A stretch of 64,000 nucleotides of DNA from CAVVEQ01 sp963802095 (lineage in GTDB: Bacteria; Chloroflexota; Anaerolineae; Anaerolineales; Anaerolineaceae), in contig CAWDHI010000011.1 in the NCBI GenBank assembly GCA_963802095.1, positions 62,001-126,000 on the forward strand. The letters run 5' to 3'. This document shows, piece after piece, positions 50,871 to 59,255 of this stretch. The notes under the pieces were generated by a model. It made no database searches. It was given only the letters and a program-made list of their open reading frames with translations, and was not told the origin of the DNA. Position numbers and translations under genes: made by a program. The first letter of the stretch is position 1; every line of letters starts with the position of its first letter.

Positions 50871-51731
50871 TCAATGGTTTCCAGCAAGGGCATGCTTTTT
50901 AATTGGCACGGCGGCCAGCACCGGGTTCACAAGATAACGAACCAGTTGCGACCGGCGGTTCACGCAATCTGCGCCAAACCCTTCAAGCGCTGGTTCCAGC
51001 CAGGCCTGGAAGGAGCGCACCGCCAGGTGGACTGGTTTTCCAGTCACGGGAAAACACGCCCGCAGACCGCGAAGCATCTCTGTTATATCTTCGTCGGAAG
51101 GGAGAAATACTGGCAGCAGGAAAAACCCGCGCGGTCCGCTGAGAACCCTGGCGAAGGCAGCCAGTTCGCCCTTGCGCCGGAATAGAAAACCTTTGGGTAA
51201 ACCAGAGGGCAGCGGTTCGGCGCTTTGCGCGAGGGGCGGAATGACCGATCCGAATAGATTTCGCACTGCCACTTCATCCCGGGAAGTGATGGGCTGCCAG
51301 GTTCCCTGCCCCTCCCGTTGCAGCGGTAATTTCCAGGTGGATTGCCACCCGTAAATGGAAAACCCTGCCTTGCGCAGGCAGGGATAGGCTGGGTGGTCAT
51401 CTTCGGCATCGGCGATGATACTCAGCGCTCCCAGGTAACCGGCCTGGCTGATCAGCTCATCCAGTAGGTCGGTGAGGATGGGACCGCAGGCAGCGGATTC
51501 GGGCATGAGGAAGGTCAGGTAAGCCGGGCGCTCGTTGATGATATGGGTGACCTGGCCGATCAACACCGTGCCATCATCCCCGGTTGCCACCAGGGTGGTG
51601 TTTCCGCGGGCGGGGTGAAGCTGGGCAAGCATGGCGCGCATCCCGGCTGGGTTGCCGCGGGTGAGCTCCAGGGCAGTATCCAGCCCCATCACCTCTTTCT
51701 GATACCGGACGAGGTTGGAAAGATCATCCAA
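50871..51731 (-). CDS. GNAT-like acetyltransferase domain protein
   Basis: 286 residues. Two weak GNAT-like halves: NTTLVATGDDGTVLIGQVTH and later GALSIIADAEDDHPAYPCL with RKAGFSIYGW, the usual end of a GNAT domain; the second half repeats a degenerate version. No clear acetyl-CoA loop is seen, so activity is uncertain. The only in-frame start near the 5' end is TTG (51731); it overlaps the region behind pdxT's stop, and the true start may lie a few codons upstream. It belongs to the pdxS-pdxT transcript by spacing. Confidence 0.65.
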   Translation of the reverse strand: MDDLSNLVRYQKEVMGLDTALELTRGNPAGMRAMLAQLHPARGNTTLVATGDDGTVLIGQVTHIINERPAYLTFLMPESAACGPILTDLLDELISQAGYLGALSIIADAEDDHPAYPCLRKAGFSIYGWQSTWKLPLQREGQGTWQPITSRDEVAVRNLFGSVIPPLAQSAEPLPSGLPKGFLFRRKGELAAFARVLSGPRGFFLLPVFLPSDEDITEMLRGLRACFPVTGKPVHLAVRSFQAWLEPALEGFGADCVNRRSQLVRYLVNPVLAAVPIKKHALAGNH

Positions 51732-51748
51732 GCCCAGCGAGTGGATGT

Positions 51749-52327
51749 CTATTTTGCCATCTCCAGGAAAAGCTGATGAAAGCGGGTATCCCCGGAAAGC
51801 TCGGGGTGAAAGGAAGTGGCCAGAAGCCTGCCCTGGCGGGCGGCGACGATGCGTCCATCCGGCAGGGTGGAAAGTGCCTCCGCAGGCGGCTGCACCGCGG
51901 AGATGACCGGCCCGCGAATGAAGATGGTCTTGAAGGGTACACAGGTTGGGTCCACTTCAGCCAGGGCGGGGATATCCAGCTCGGCCTCGAAGCTATCCAC
52001 CTGGCGCCCGAAGGCGTTGCGTTGGATGGTGATATTCATCAGATTCAACAGGGGCTGGTTTAACCCTACTGAATTGGAAAGGAAGATAGCCCCGGCGCAG
52101 GTACCCCAGATGGCATGGTTTGCCCCAAACGCACGCAACGGTTCCATCAATCCATAAGCGACCGCCAGCTTGCCAATGGTGGTGGATTCACCGCCGGGGA
52201 TGATCAGCCCATCCAGGCCGACAAGCTCCCCGGGCAGGCGAACCTGTGCGGTTTGTGCGCTGATGGATTCGAGCATAACCTGGTGCTCGTGAAAATCACC
52301 CTGTAGTGCCAAAACGCCGATCTTCAT
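51749..52327 (-). CDS. pdxT: Pyridoxal 5'-phosphate synthase glutaminase subunit
   Basis: 192 residues. LIIPGGESTTIGKL is the PdxT signature, with the catalytic Cys in WGTCAGAI and a late His/Glu pair (SFHPELSG). It releases ammonia from glutamine and passes it to PdxS for making vitamin B6 by the DXP-independent route. It follows pdxS by 27 bases. Confidence 0.96.
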   Translation of the reverse strand: MKIGVLALQGDFHEHQVMLESISAQTAQVRLPGELVGLDGLIIPGGESTTIGKLAVAYGLMEPLRAFGANHAIWGTCAGAIFLSNSVGLNQPLLNLMNITIQRNAFGRQVDSFEAELDIPALAEVDPTCVPFKTIFIRGPVISAVQPPAEALSTLPDGRIVAARQGRLLATSFHPELSGDTRFHQLFLEMAK

Positions 52328-52354
52328 GGAATGGTCAGACTTAGGAATGAGATG

Positions 52355-53245
52355 CTACCAGCCGCGCCCGGCGATCTTTTCCTCTTCGGGTATCTTTTCC
52401 ACCGAGCGGCCGACCATCGGTTCGCCAAGATCCCTGCTGACCTCCGCGAGGATGCCGGCATCCCGGAAATGGGTGGTGGCTTTTACGATGGCATTCGCCC
52501 GTTTGGCGGGGTCACCGCTCTTGAAGATGCCAGAGCCAACGAAAACGCCATCCACCCCGAGCTGCATCATCAGGGCTGCGTCCGCGGGGGTGGCAATGCC
52601 ACCGGCGGCAAAATTCACCACCGGCATGCGCCCGAGTCTTCGGGTTTCCATGCAAAGTTCGTAAGGTGCTCCGATCGACTTGGCGAAGGCCATTATTTCC
52701 TCTTCAGGCATGTTCTGCAGCAGGCGGATCTCTCCCAGCACCTGGCGGGCATGGCGGACAGCCTCAACCACATCACCGGTGCCAGCCTCGCCCTTGGTGC
52801 GGATCATGGCCGCACCCTCGCCCACCCTACGCAGGGCTTCCCCGAGGTTGCGGCAGCCGCAGACGAAGGGAACCTTGAAATCGTGCTTGTTGATGTGGTG
52901 GGCTTCATCAGCCGGGGTCAGCACCTCGGATTCGTCGATGTAATCGACACCGATCGCTTCCAATATCTGCGCCTCGGCGAAGTGCCCGATGCGGCATTTG
53001 GCCATCACGGGGATGGTGACGGTATCCATGATCTTCTGGATCAACCCGGGGTCAGACATGCGTGCCACCCCACCCGAGGCGCGGATATCCGCGGGGACGC
53101 GCTCAAGGGCCATCACGGCGCATGCGCCGGCTTCCTCGGCGATTTTTGCGTGCTCGGGGGTGACCACATCCATGATCACGCCGCCCTTGAGCATCTGTGC
53201 CAGGCCTTTTTTGACGGCAAAGGAGCCGGTAACTTGATCAGACAT
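52355..53245 (-). CDS. pdxS: Pyridoxal 5'-phosphate synthase lyase subunit
   Basis: 296 residues. MLKGGVIMDVVTPEHAKIAE, with the active-site Asp and Lys, ALERVPADIR and VNFAAGGIATPADAALMMQLG are diagnostic. PdxS builds PLP from ribose 5-phosphate, glyceraldehyde 3-phosphate and ammonia as a dodecamer. A strong AGGAGG lies before the ATG. PLP made here would serve the several PLP enzymes in the window. Confidence 0.97.
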   Translation of the reverse strand: MSDQVTGSFAVKKGLAQMLKGGVIMDVVTPEHAKIAEEAGACAVMALERVPADIRASGGVARMSDPGLIQKIMDTVTIPVMAKCRIGHFAEAQILEAIGVDYIDESEVLTPADEAHHINKHDFKVPFVCGCRNLGEALRRVGEGAAMIRTKGEAGTGDVVEAVRHARQVLGEIRLLQNMPEEEIMAFAKSIGAPYELCMETRRLGRMPVVNFAAGGIATPADAALMMQLGVDGVFVGSGIFKSGDPAKRANAIVKATTHFRDAGILAEVSRDLGEPMVGRSVEKIPEEEKIAGRGW

Positions 53246-53370
53246 AACCTTACCTCCTGAAATTTACTGCAGTGGAATTTTACCACTTTGAACCGTGTGT
53301 TTATGATAAACCGGAATTCTGGATTCAACATGATAAAATGAATTGCTGGAATTTCCACGGAGGGCTGATC

Positions 53371-53694
53371 ATGGATTCTCAATCAATCGAACCGGCAGAT
53401 GTTTCAAACCAGAAGATGGCTCCACCCCAAAAGAGCGATTCAAAGCGAACCTTGGCGATCATCGGTTTCATTCTGAGTATCCTGAGTCTGTTTTCGTGGC
53501 TCCTGCCCATCTGTGGTTTTCCGGTTGCGATCACCGCGGTGATCCTTTCGGCTCTTGGGATTAATTCCTCGAAAGGGGGGCTTGCGATCGCAGGGGTGAT
53601 CATGGGCGGGATCGCGATCCTGCTGGCCTTGCTAAATAGCGTTCTTGGCATGTTTTTGGGGCTTACCGGCTATTTCAACAATATACAGTTCTGA
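53371..53694 (+). CDS. Small DUF4190-like membrane protein
   Basis: 107 residues when started at ATG 53371 (GGAGGG upstream). A polar N-terminus is followed by two hydrophobic segments (FILSILSLFSWLLPICGFPV and AIAGVIMGGIAILLALLNSV), as in DUF4190. These proteins are small, two-helix and of unknown role. It stands alone between pdxS and rubrerythrin. Confidence 0.75.
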   Translation: MDSQSIEPADVSNQKMAPPQKSDSKRTLAIIGFILSILSLFSWLLPICGFPVAITAVILSALGINSSKGGLAIAGVIMGGIAILLALLNSVLGMFLGLTGYFNNIQF

Positions 53695-53850
53695 AATTAA
53701 TTCGGATCCTTCGTACCTCTCGGCTTCCAGAAGCTGAACGGGGCAGTGGTTTTTGGATCAACCCTGCGGCAGGCGGTGGGTGATTGCATGTGCTTTCCAC
53801 AACCCTTTGGATATTGTTTATCGACCAGCGATCGTAATTCGAACTGGATT

Positions 53851-53886
53851 AAAAAACTTCCCCGCGACACTCGCGGGGAAGTTTTA
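53851..53886. terminator. Terminator of rubrerythrin (bidirectional shape)
   Basis: ACTTCCCCGCG (53856-53866) pairs with CGCGGGGAAGT (53872-53882) around a 5-base loop, with A6 and T4 flanks. The minus-strand rubrerythrin gene ends 20 bases away. Confidence 0.85.
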
Positions 53887-53904
53887 TTGAATGCTATGAA
53901 GGAT

Positions 53905-54396
53905 CTAGAATTTCTCGAACCGTTCCTTCGGCGCGCCGCAAAGGGGGCATTTCTCAGGCGCGGAGCCCTTTTCGATATAACCGCAGACCGGGCAGAGGTA
54001 GTAATCAAAGGTGCCGCCCTTCTGCAGGTCGGCGATCATCTCGCGGTAGAGCTTTTCATGAACCGCCTCGGCATCCATGGCTTTCTTGAAGGAGAGGATG
54101 GCGGCTTTCTCGCCTTCCGCTTCCGCATCCTTGATGAAATCAGGGTACATGGAGGTATGCTCGTAATGCTCACCTCCCGCAGCTTCTTCCAGGTTCTCGG
54201 CAGTGGTATTGATCCCGCCCATTGTGCGTAAATGCGACATGGCGTGGATGGTTTCCGCTGCCGCTGCTGCACGAAAGAGCTTTGCGGCTTGCGGGAAGCC
54301 CTCTTTATCTGCCTTTTCGGCAAAAGCCAGGTATTTTCGGTTCGCCTGGGATTCACCCGCGAACGATGCCTGCAGACCTTCCATTGATTTTGACAT
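53905..54396 (-). CDS. Rubrerythrin
   Basis: 163 residues from ATG 54396 (CGGAGG upstream). The diiron helices carry ESQANRKYLAFA, AAETIHAMSHL and EGEKAAILSF (Glu/His ligands), and the C-terminus is a rubredoxin domain with YLCPVCGYIE and CPLCGAPK. Rubrerythrin reduces hydrogen peroxide with electrons from rubredoxin, a common defence of anaerobes. It is monocistronic. Confidence 0.95.
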   Translation of the reverse strand: MSKSMEGLQASFAGESQANRKYLAFAEKADKEGFPQAAKLFRAAAAAETIHAMSHLRTMGGINTTAENLEEAAGGEHYEHTSMYPDFIKDAEAEGEKAAILSFKKAMDAEAVHEKLYREMIADLQKGGTFDYYLCPVCGYIEKGSAPEKCPLCGAPKERFEKF

Positions 54397-54623
54397 AAGA
54401 GCCTCCGATTGATGAGATAGGCTAATTATATCCAATCCTGCAAGATGTTGACGAAGTTCCAGAGGTGATGCAAAAGAATATATCAGGTTTAATTGCTAAG
54501 CAGGATGATCAGCGATAGGATATGTGAGCCATTTCCCAATGAAGTAGCTGGATAAACTGACCTGGGTGCATAGAACAGTTCCCCAGCCTATGTATACCAG
54601 GATGAGTAAAAGGGGTTATATTT

Positions 54624-54836
54624 TTACGTTGCCAGGTTGGTCAGGTCATAAGTAGCATATGTGATCAAGCCAAAAAAGGCAGCACGAAGCAGTGTGGATC
54701 GCAAAGATCCTCGCTGGATACCTGGAGTATCCACAAAAATAAGAATGCCAAGTATAAACAGCAGATAAAAAATGATTGCTGCAGTCCAGTTGGTGGATCG
54801 GGAAAGGATGTTTACCAACTGGTTAGCATAGAAAGC
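54624..54836 (-). pseudogene. DUF2177 gene relic
   Basis: Between two in-frame stops the frame reads FYANQLV, then NWTAAIIFYLLFILGI and LITYATYDLTNLAT, the middle of DUF2177 membrane proteins, which are about 130 residues. The first ~25 residues and the C-terminal third (normally ending in IIWG) are missing, and no start lies in front. A decayed copy. Confidence 0.7.
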
Positions 54837-55248
54837 CTAGCAATAATTCCTAGCCAGGCTAAATCGATGGTTTAGAAAACAATGAGAGTAGGTATAGGGT
54901 TTTATATGGTAGGCCATGATAACATCCCAATGAACCCTTGGAATTCACGCATTTTAAGAAATATGCAACATCACTCAGGATCTGAATGAAACCGTTATAG
55001 CTATTACCCGGATTCCACGTCGCCAAATCAGTCAAATTGCGGAATTTGGATAATGGCCCCACTTTAAGTGTGTTATAAGCCAATATATTATGAAATTAGA
55101 GCGAATATCACCACTTAACTCCCACTTAGATGTGTTTTTAGGTTTATCGACATTCGTAGGATTTCACAAAAAAAGTGAACCGGATATTATTAGCAGAAAT
55201 ACCGCGTAAAATTTTGAGTGAAAGAAAACCTAGCATGAGGATACTACT
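54837..55248. other. AT-rich intergenic stretch
   Basis: No supported gene. A 74-codon frame on the minus strand (54859-55083) has no ribosome site and no recognisable feature. It lies between the DUF2177 relic and the transposase relic and is probably decayed DNA. Confidence 0.4.
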
Positions 55249-56512
55249 GTGATCAATATAATTGAATTTTCTGTTAAAAACCTTACTTCCAATGCCAGGT
55301 TATTTTTACTGCTCGAACATGCCAATAAAAACGGGATTTTTGGCCTGGCTGATCACGATCTTGTTTTTTAGAATGCATCAACCAATAAAATCAAAATGAA
55401 CCACATCAAGACCATGCTCTGTGGTAATTTCATTAGGATTGATAAGCTGGAACGATTGAAATTGCTGCAAAGCGATCCGTTGATCAATGAATTTGCCATC
55501 TCGATCAAAGTACCGGAAACAGTATCAAGAAATTTTCGGGAATTTCAGCTACAAAACCACCCATATGCTGCGAGAAATCAATTTCAAAGTCTTCAAAAAG
55601 CTGTTGAGAAAGAAAAAAATATAATCTATTACCATTGATCTCGACAGCAGCGTGGTCAACGTGGAAGGTCACCAGGAAGGTGCTGTCAAAGGATACAATT
55701 CCAATAAGCTAGGGAACAACTGTTACAACATCCAGTTTGCCTTCTGCGATGAATTGAAAGCTTATATCACTGGATTTGTGAGATGGGGCAACACTTACAC
55801 TGCCAATAGCGCAGACAAAATGATTAAAGAAATCGTTGCCCATATCAAAACCGATGATTTAGAAGTCCTGTTCCGCATGGATAGTGGATATTTTGATGAC
55901 GATATTATTGAAGCGATCGAATCTGCCGGTTGCAAGTATTTGATCAAAGGAAAAGAATATTCAAAGCTCGCCTCTCAAGTTACAGCACCAACCATTTCAA
56001 TCACGAAGGGTGATGAAGGCAGGGAAACAACTGATCTTGTTACGAAACTGGACACCTGGAACAAAGACAGAAGATTTGTAGTATCACGCGTACTGAAACC
56101 AGCAAAAGACAGGTCGCAACTATCTTTTCTCGAAGGCAGCGATTTCGAATACTTCTACTTTGTTACTAATACCGAACTTTCTTCGGAAAAAGTAGTCATT
56201 GCTTACGAAAAACGCTGTAATTCTGAAAATTACATCAAAGAAGCTAAGTATGGTATGGCCGCTGGATACCTCCAACTCCAATCCTTTTGGGCCAATGAAG
56301 CTATTCTTCAATTGATGATGCTGGCCTATAATTTGTTTTTGTTATTCAAAATGGACTTAACAAATGGAACGGAATACCAGGAGCAAATAAAGATGTTCAG
56401 CTTGAAGTACATATTTCTGGCCTGGAAGATCATCAGAATGGCAAGAATTGTCGTGTTGAAGCTCTCAATAAATTATCCTTATCAAGAGATCGATGCAAAA
56501 AGCCTTCCCTGA
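55249..56512 (+). pseudogene. Broken IS1380-family transposase
   Basis: From GTG 55249 the sequence follows an IS1380-type transposase (NIIEFSVKNLTSNARLFLLLE, then MNHIKTMLCGNFI). There is an in-frame stop near 55369, a frame change near 55530 and another stop near 55625. The C-terminal two-thirds (55652-56512) are intact and include IDLDSSVVNVEGHQEG and FRMDSGYFDDDIIEAIESAG with catalytic Asp residues, and RCNSENYIKEAKYGM for the Glu. About 420 residues in all when repaired. No inverted ends were traced. Confidence 0.85.
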
Positions 56513-56689
56513 AAAAACTCCCGTTTTCTTATCTCAAGCAATTATTTCCATTTAATTTGGACTTGAAATAACCATTTCCAATACCCAAATTTTTGAAATG
56601 GATCCCTAAAATAACTGTGCAATAAAGGAAACCATGCTAAACATAAGTGCGTTCTGCCACAATCATCACCCCTCCAGGGTGAAAATGGT

Positions 56690-56893
56690 GGCAAAATTTA
56701 TACGACGTGGAATCCGGGTATTACCCAGGGTGATGTTAACAAGCAATTCTTGAGCGATGTCGCGCTATCTATGAGTTATTCTGATGAAGTGAGCCGCTGG
56801 AATACGATCCGTTTGCTGCCCAGCGAAGAGCGAGCAAAAGGCTACTACGAGTTGGCTGTTGAGTATGGCGCTGATTTCGTGGTTTTTTATTAA
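56690..56893 (+). other. Short relic reading frame without start
   Basis: An open stretch reads IYTTWNPGITQGDVNKQFL, then MSYSDEVSRWNTIRLLPSEE and GYYELAVEYGADFVVFY before a stop. It looks like the C-terminal tail of a larger protein, of a type I do not recognise. It lies inside the decayed region, after the transposase relic. Confidence 0.35.
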
Positions 56894-57211
56894 CCTGCTC
56901 CTTCCTGGCTAAATGATCGGGTGATATATGAAAACGCAACTTTGTCATTAATAAAAGTGAACTGGTAAGAATTGACCATTACTTTTATAATTGGTGAATT
57001 CAAGAACATATTTTTACTCGTGCATTCTATGGTGGAAAATAATTTCCATACATTCCTGATTGGCAATGTTTTCACTAAACCCGATCTCTGGTTAAACAAT
57101 AAAGCTGAAAAGAAAAATTTGAATTACTGTTCCGTGTCAATTCAAACACCCATTTACCTAGGCAACCAATACTTGGCCCGATCCATATGAGGTCTAGAAT
57201 TTTGGAGATAC

Positions 57212-58804
57212 ATGAAAAATTGGATTGCTGAAATCATCTTTTACCCGTTCATTTTTGCACTGTATTTCCCTCTAAATCTCTTGTTAAACAACCTGCACCA
57301 GTTGCCTTTCATCAGCGGTATCCGCGCTATGATCGTTTCGGTGATGGTTGCCGGTATTTGCTTGATCATTTCGAAATGCATCTTCAAGTCAAGGCACCGG
57401 GCCGCATTGATAACAGCAATCTTTATCGTGATGTTCTTCATCTACGGTTACGCGCGACAGGTTGTCCCTGGTATCCTGGTATTTGGTGCACCGCTGTATG
57501 CCCATCGCTATATGTACACGATATGGGGAGTGTTGATGGGGTTGATGATTTGGGGTAGTGTGAAATTGGTAAAAAACCCCCGAACCTTGACCAAGCCTTT
57601 GAATTTCATCAGTTTAGCCCTAGTGATCATGGCATCCGTTCAAGGGATGTACTCCTATTTACTAAAGAAAGATGAATATCAAAACGCGAAAATCCAGGAT
57701 CTTGAGGTGGCCTCCATCGCGGATCAAATGGTAGTCCCTGATAGTGATTCTATGCGGGATATTTATTTCATCCTTTTGGACGGTTACTCAAGGGCGGATA
57801 TTCTGCTGGATGAATACAACTTTGATAACCAGGAGTTCATCAGCGCATTAAAGGAGCGGGGATTCTATGTCGCGGAATGCTCAAGTTCGAATTATTTCTG
57901 GACATCTCTTTCACTGGGTTCGACTTTCAACATGGACTATATCCCTCCCATTGGTGAGAAATTTCTTGAAAACGGGTTAAATTGGAGAGATTTTGCCATA
58001 TACCTGGGGATCAACAGCGTTACCGAAACTTTGAAAAATATGGGCTATAAGACCGTCACCTTCGATACGGCCTATCCCTGGATGAGAGTGACGGAACCGG
58101 ACTATTATATTTCACCCGGGAAGAAAACCCCTTTTTACGCTTACCTGCTTGGTAATACCAACGAATTTGAAAATTTGTTCATGGATATGACCCTGCTAGT
58201 GCGCAAGGATACCATTTTGAACCTCCTATTTGGCATCACCATAGATAGTTCTTCATTCGCTTTAATGGAGGATCCTTATAAAGGGTTAAATAGCAAAACT
58301 GAAAACATCGGTGAACAAAAATATATGTATGATATTTTCAAATATAATCTAGACCAACTGGATGATATTGCCTTGCTGCCCGGAAAAAAATTTGTTTATG
58401 CGCACATCATGTCCGTGCACAAGCCATTCTTATTCAGTCGGGATGGTGAATTTGAGCCGAACCAAACCAACGAAGGTTACATCAACTCTACGTTGTATAC
58501 CAACCAGGTCATTCTCGATGCCATCGATCAGATCATTGCAAATACCAATCCGAAACCTATCATTATCCTGCAGAGCGATCATAGCCGAAAAGGTTCAGAA
58601 AATATGTTTGGTATCCTCAATGGGTATTATTTTCCCGACGCGGATACAACATCGCTTTATCCAAGTATCTCTCCTATTAATTCTTTCCGGGTAATTTTTA
58701 ATACATACTTTGGGGGAAATCTTCCCCTCCTTGAAGACAAATCGTTTTCACCAACCGGTGACACGCTTCGCCCTGTCGACCACAGTACCGTGAACTGCCC
58801 CTGA
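57212..58804 (+). CDS. Membrane-anchored sulfatase-like hydrolase
   Basis: 530 residues from ATG 57212 (GGAGA upstream). About five N-terminal helices (to residue ~150) are followed by an alkaline-phosphatase-superfamily domain: YFILLDGYSRADIL at the position of the metal Asp/nucleophile, and late HIMSVHKPF and IILQSDHSRKG that supply further metal ligands. The layout is like LTA-synthase/phosphoglycerol-transferase enzymes that modify surface polymers. The substrate is unknown. The gene is AT-richer than the core genes, and a truncated copy of its start lies 242 bases downstream. Confidence 0.8.
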   Translation: MKNWIAEIIFYPFIFALYFPLNLLLNNLHQLPFISGIRAMIVSVMVAGICLIISKCIFKSRHRAALITAIFIVMFFIYGYARQVVPGILVFGAPLYAHRYMYTIWGVLMGLMIWGSVKLVKNPRTLTKPLNFISLALVIMASVQGMYSYLLKKDEYQNAKIQDLEVASIADQMVVPDSDSMRDIYFILLDGYSRADILLDEYNFDNQEFISALKERGFYVAECSSSNYFWTSLSLGSTFNMDYIPPIGEKFLENGLNWRDFAIYLGINSVTETLKNMGYKTVTFDTAYPWMRVTEPDYYISPGKKTPFYAYLLGNTNEFENLFMDMTLLVRKDTILNLLFGITIDSSSFALMEDPYKGLNSKTENIGEQKYMYDIFKYNLDQLDDIALLPGKKFVYAHIMSVHKPFLFSRDGEFEPNQTNEGYINSTLYTNQVILDAIDQIIANTNPKPIIILQSDHSRKGSENMFGILNGYYFPDADTTSLYPSISPINSFRVIFNTYFGGNLPLLEDKSFSPTGDTLRPVDHSTVNCP

Positions 58805-59045
58805 TCCCTTGGATTTTAATCAAGGCATAAATATTTTTAAGGAGCTGTGATTTCACGAGTCCGCCATTAAGGTTGAAATTAGTTACGCGGAAAATGGACG
58901 AAGGATAAATGGAATATATATAATTTGCTGGAATTCCCAAGGTAGTTTTTTATGAGCGAATTTACAATGAAAATTTTTTTCAGGAAAATATCCGGATATT
59001 GCGTAATGAAAACCCCATCCGAACAGTATAATTTTTAGGTTACGC

Positions 59046-59162
59046 ATGAAATCAAAGACACAAGATTGCATTATTTATCCCTTCATATTTGTGCAATATT
59101 TTCCGCTTTTCCTTTTACCCATAAATTTGCACCAGCCGCCATTCATCAGTGGAATTCGCGTA
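59046..59162 (+). pseudogene. Truncated copy of the sulfatase-like gene N-terminus
   Basis: About 38 codons, including YPFIFVQYFPLFLLP and NLHQPPFISGIR, match the start of the protein at 57212 (YPFIFALYFPLNLLL, NLHQLPFISGIR). It then breaks off into unrelated sequence with a hairpin (AAGACAACCT/AGGTTGTCTT at 59177-59203). A remnant of a tandem duplication. Confidence 0.75.
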
Positions 59163-59255
59163 TTATGTAAGCATAGAAGACAACCTCGAAAAAAGGTTGT
59201 CTTGTTAGTAGTAATTCCTATACCTGCACCTGGAAAGTAGTATCCCTGCAGGGTC

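Noticed and set aside
52331..53260. 309-codon plus-strand frame opposite pdxS
   Set aside because: pdxS is unmistakable on the minus strand; the opposite frame has no motif or start signal.
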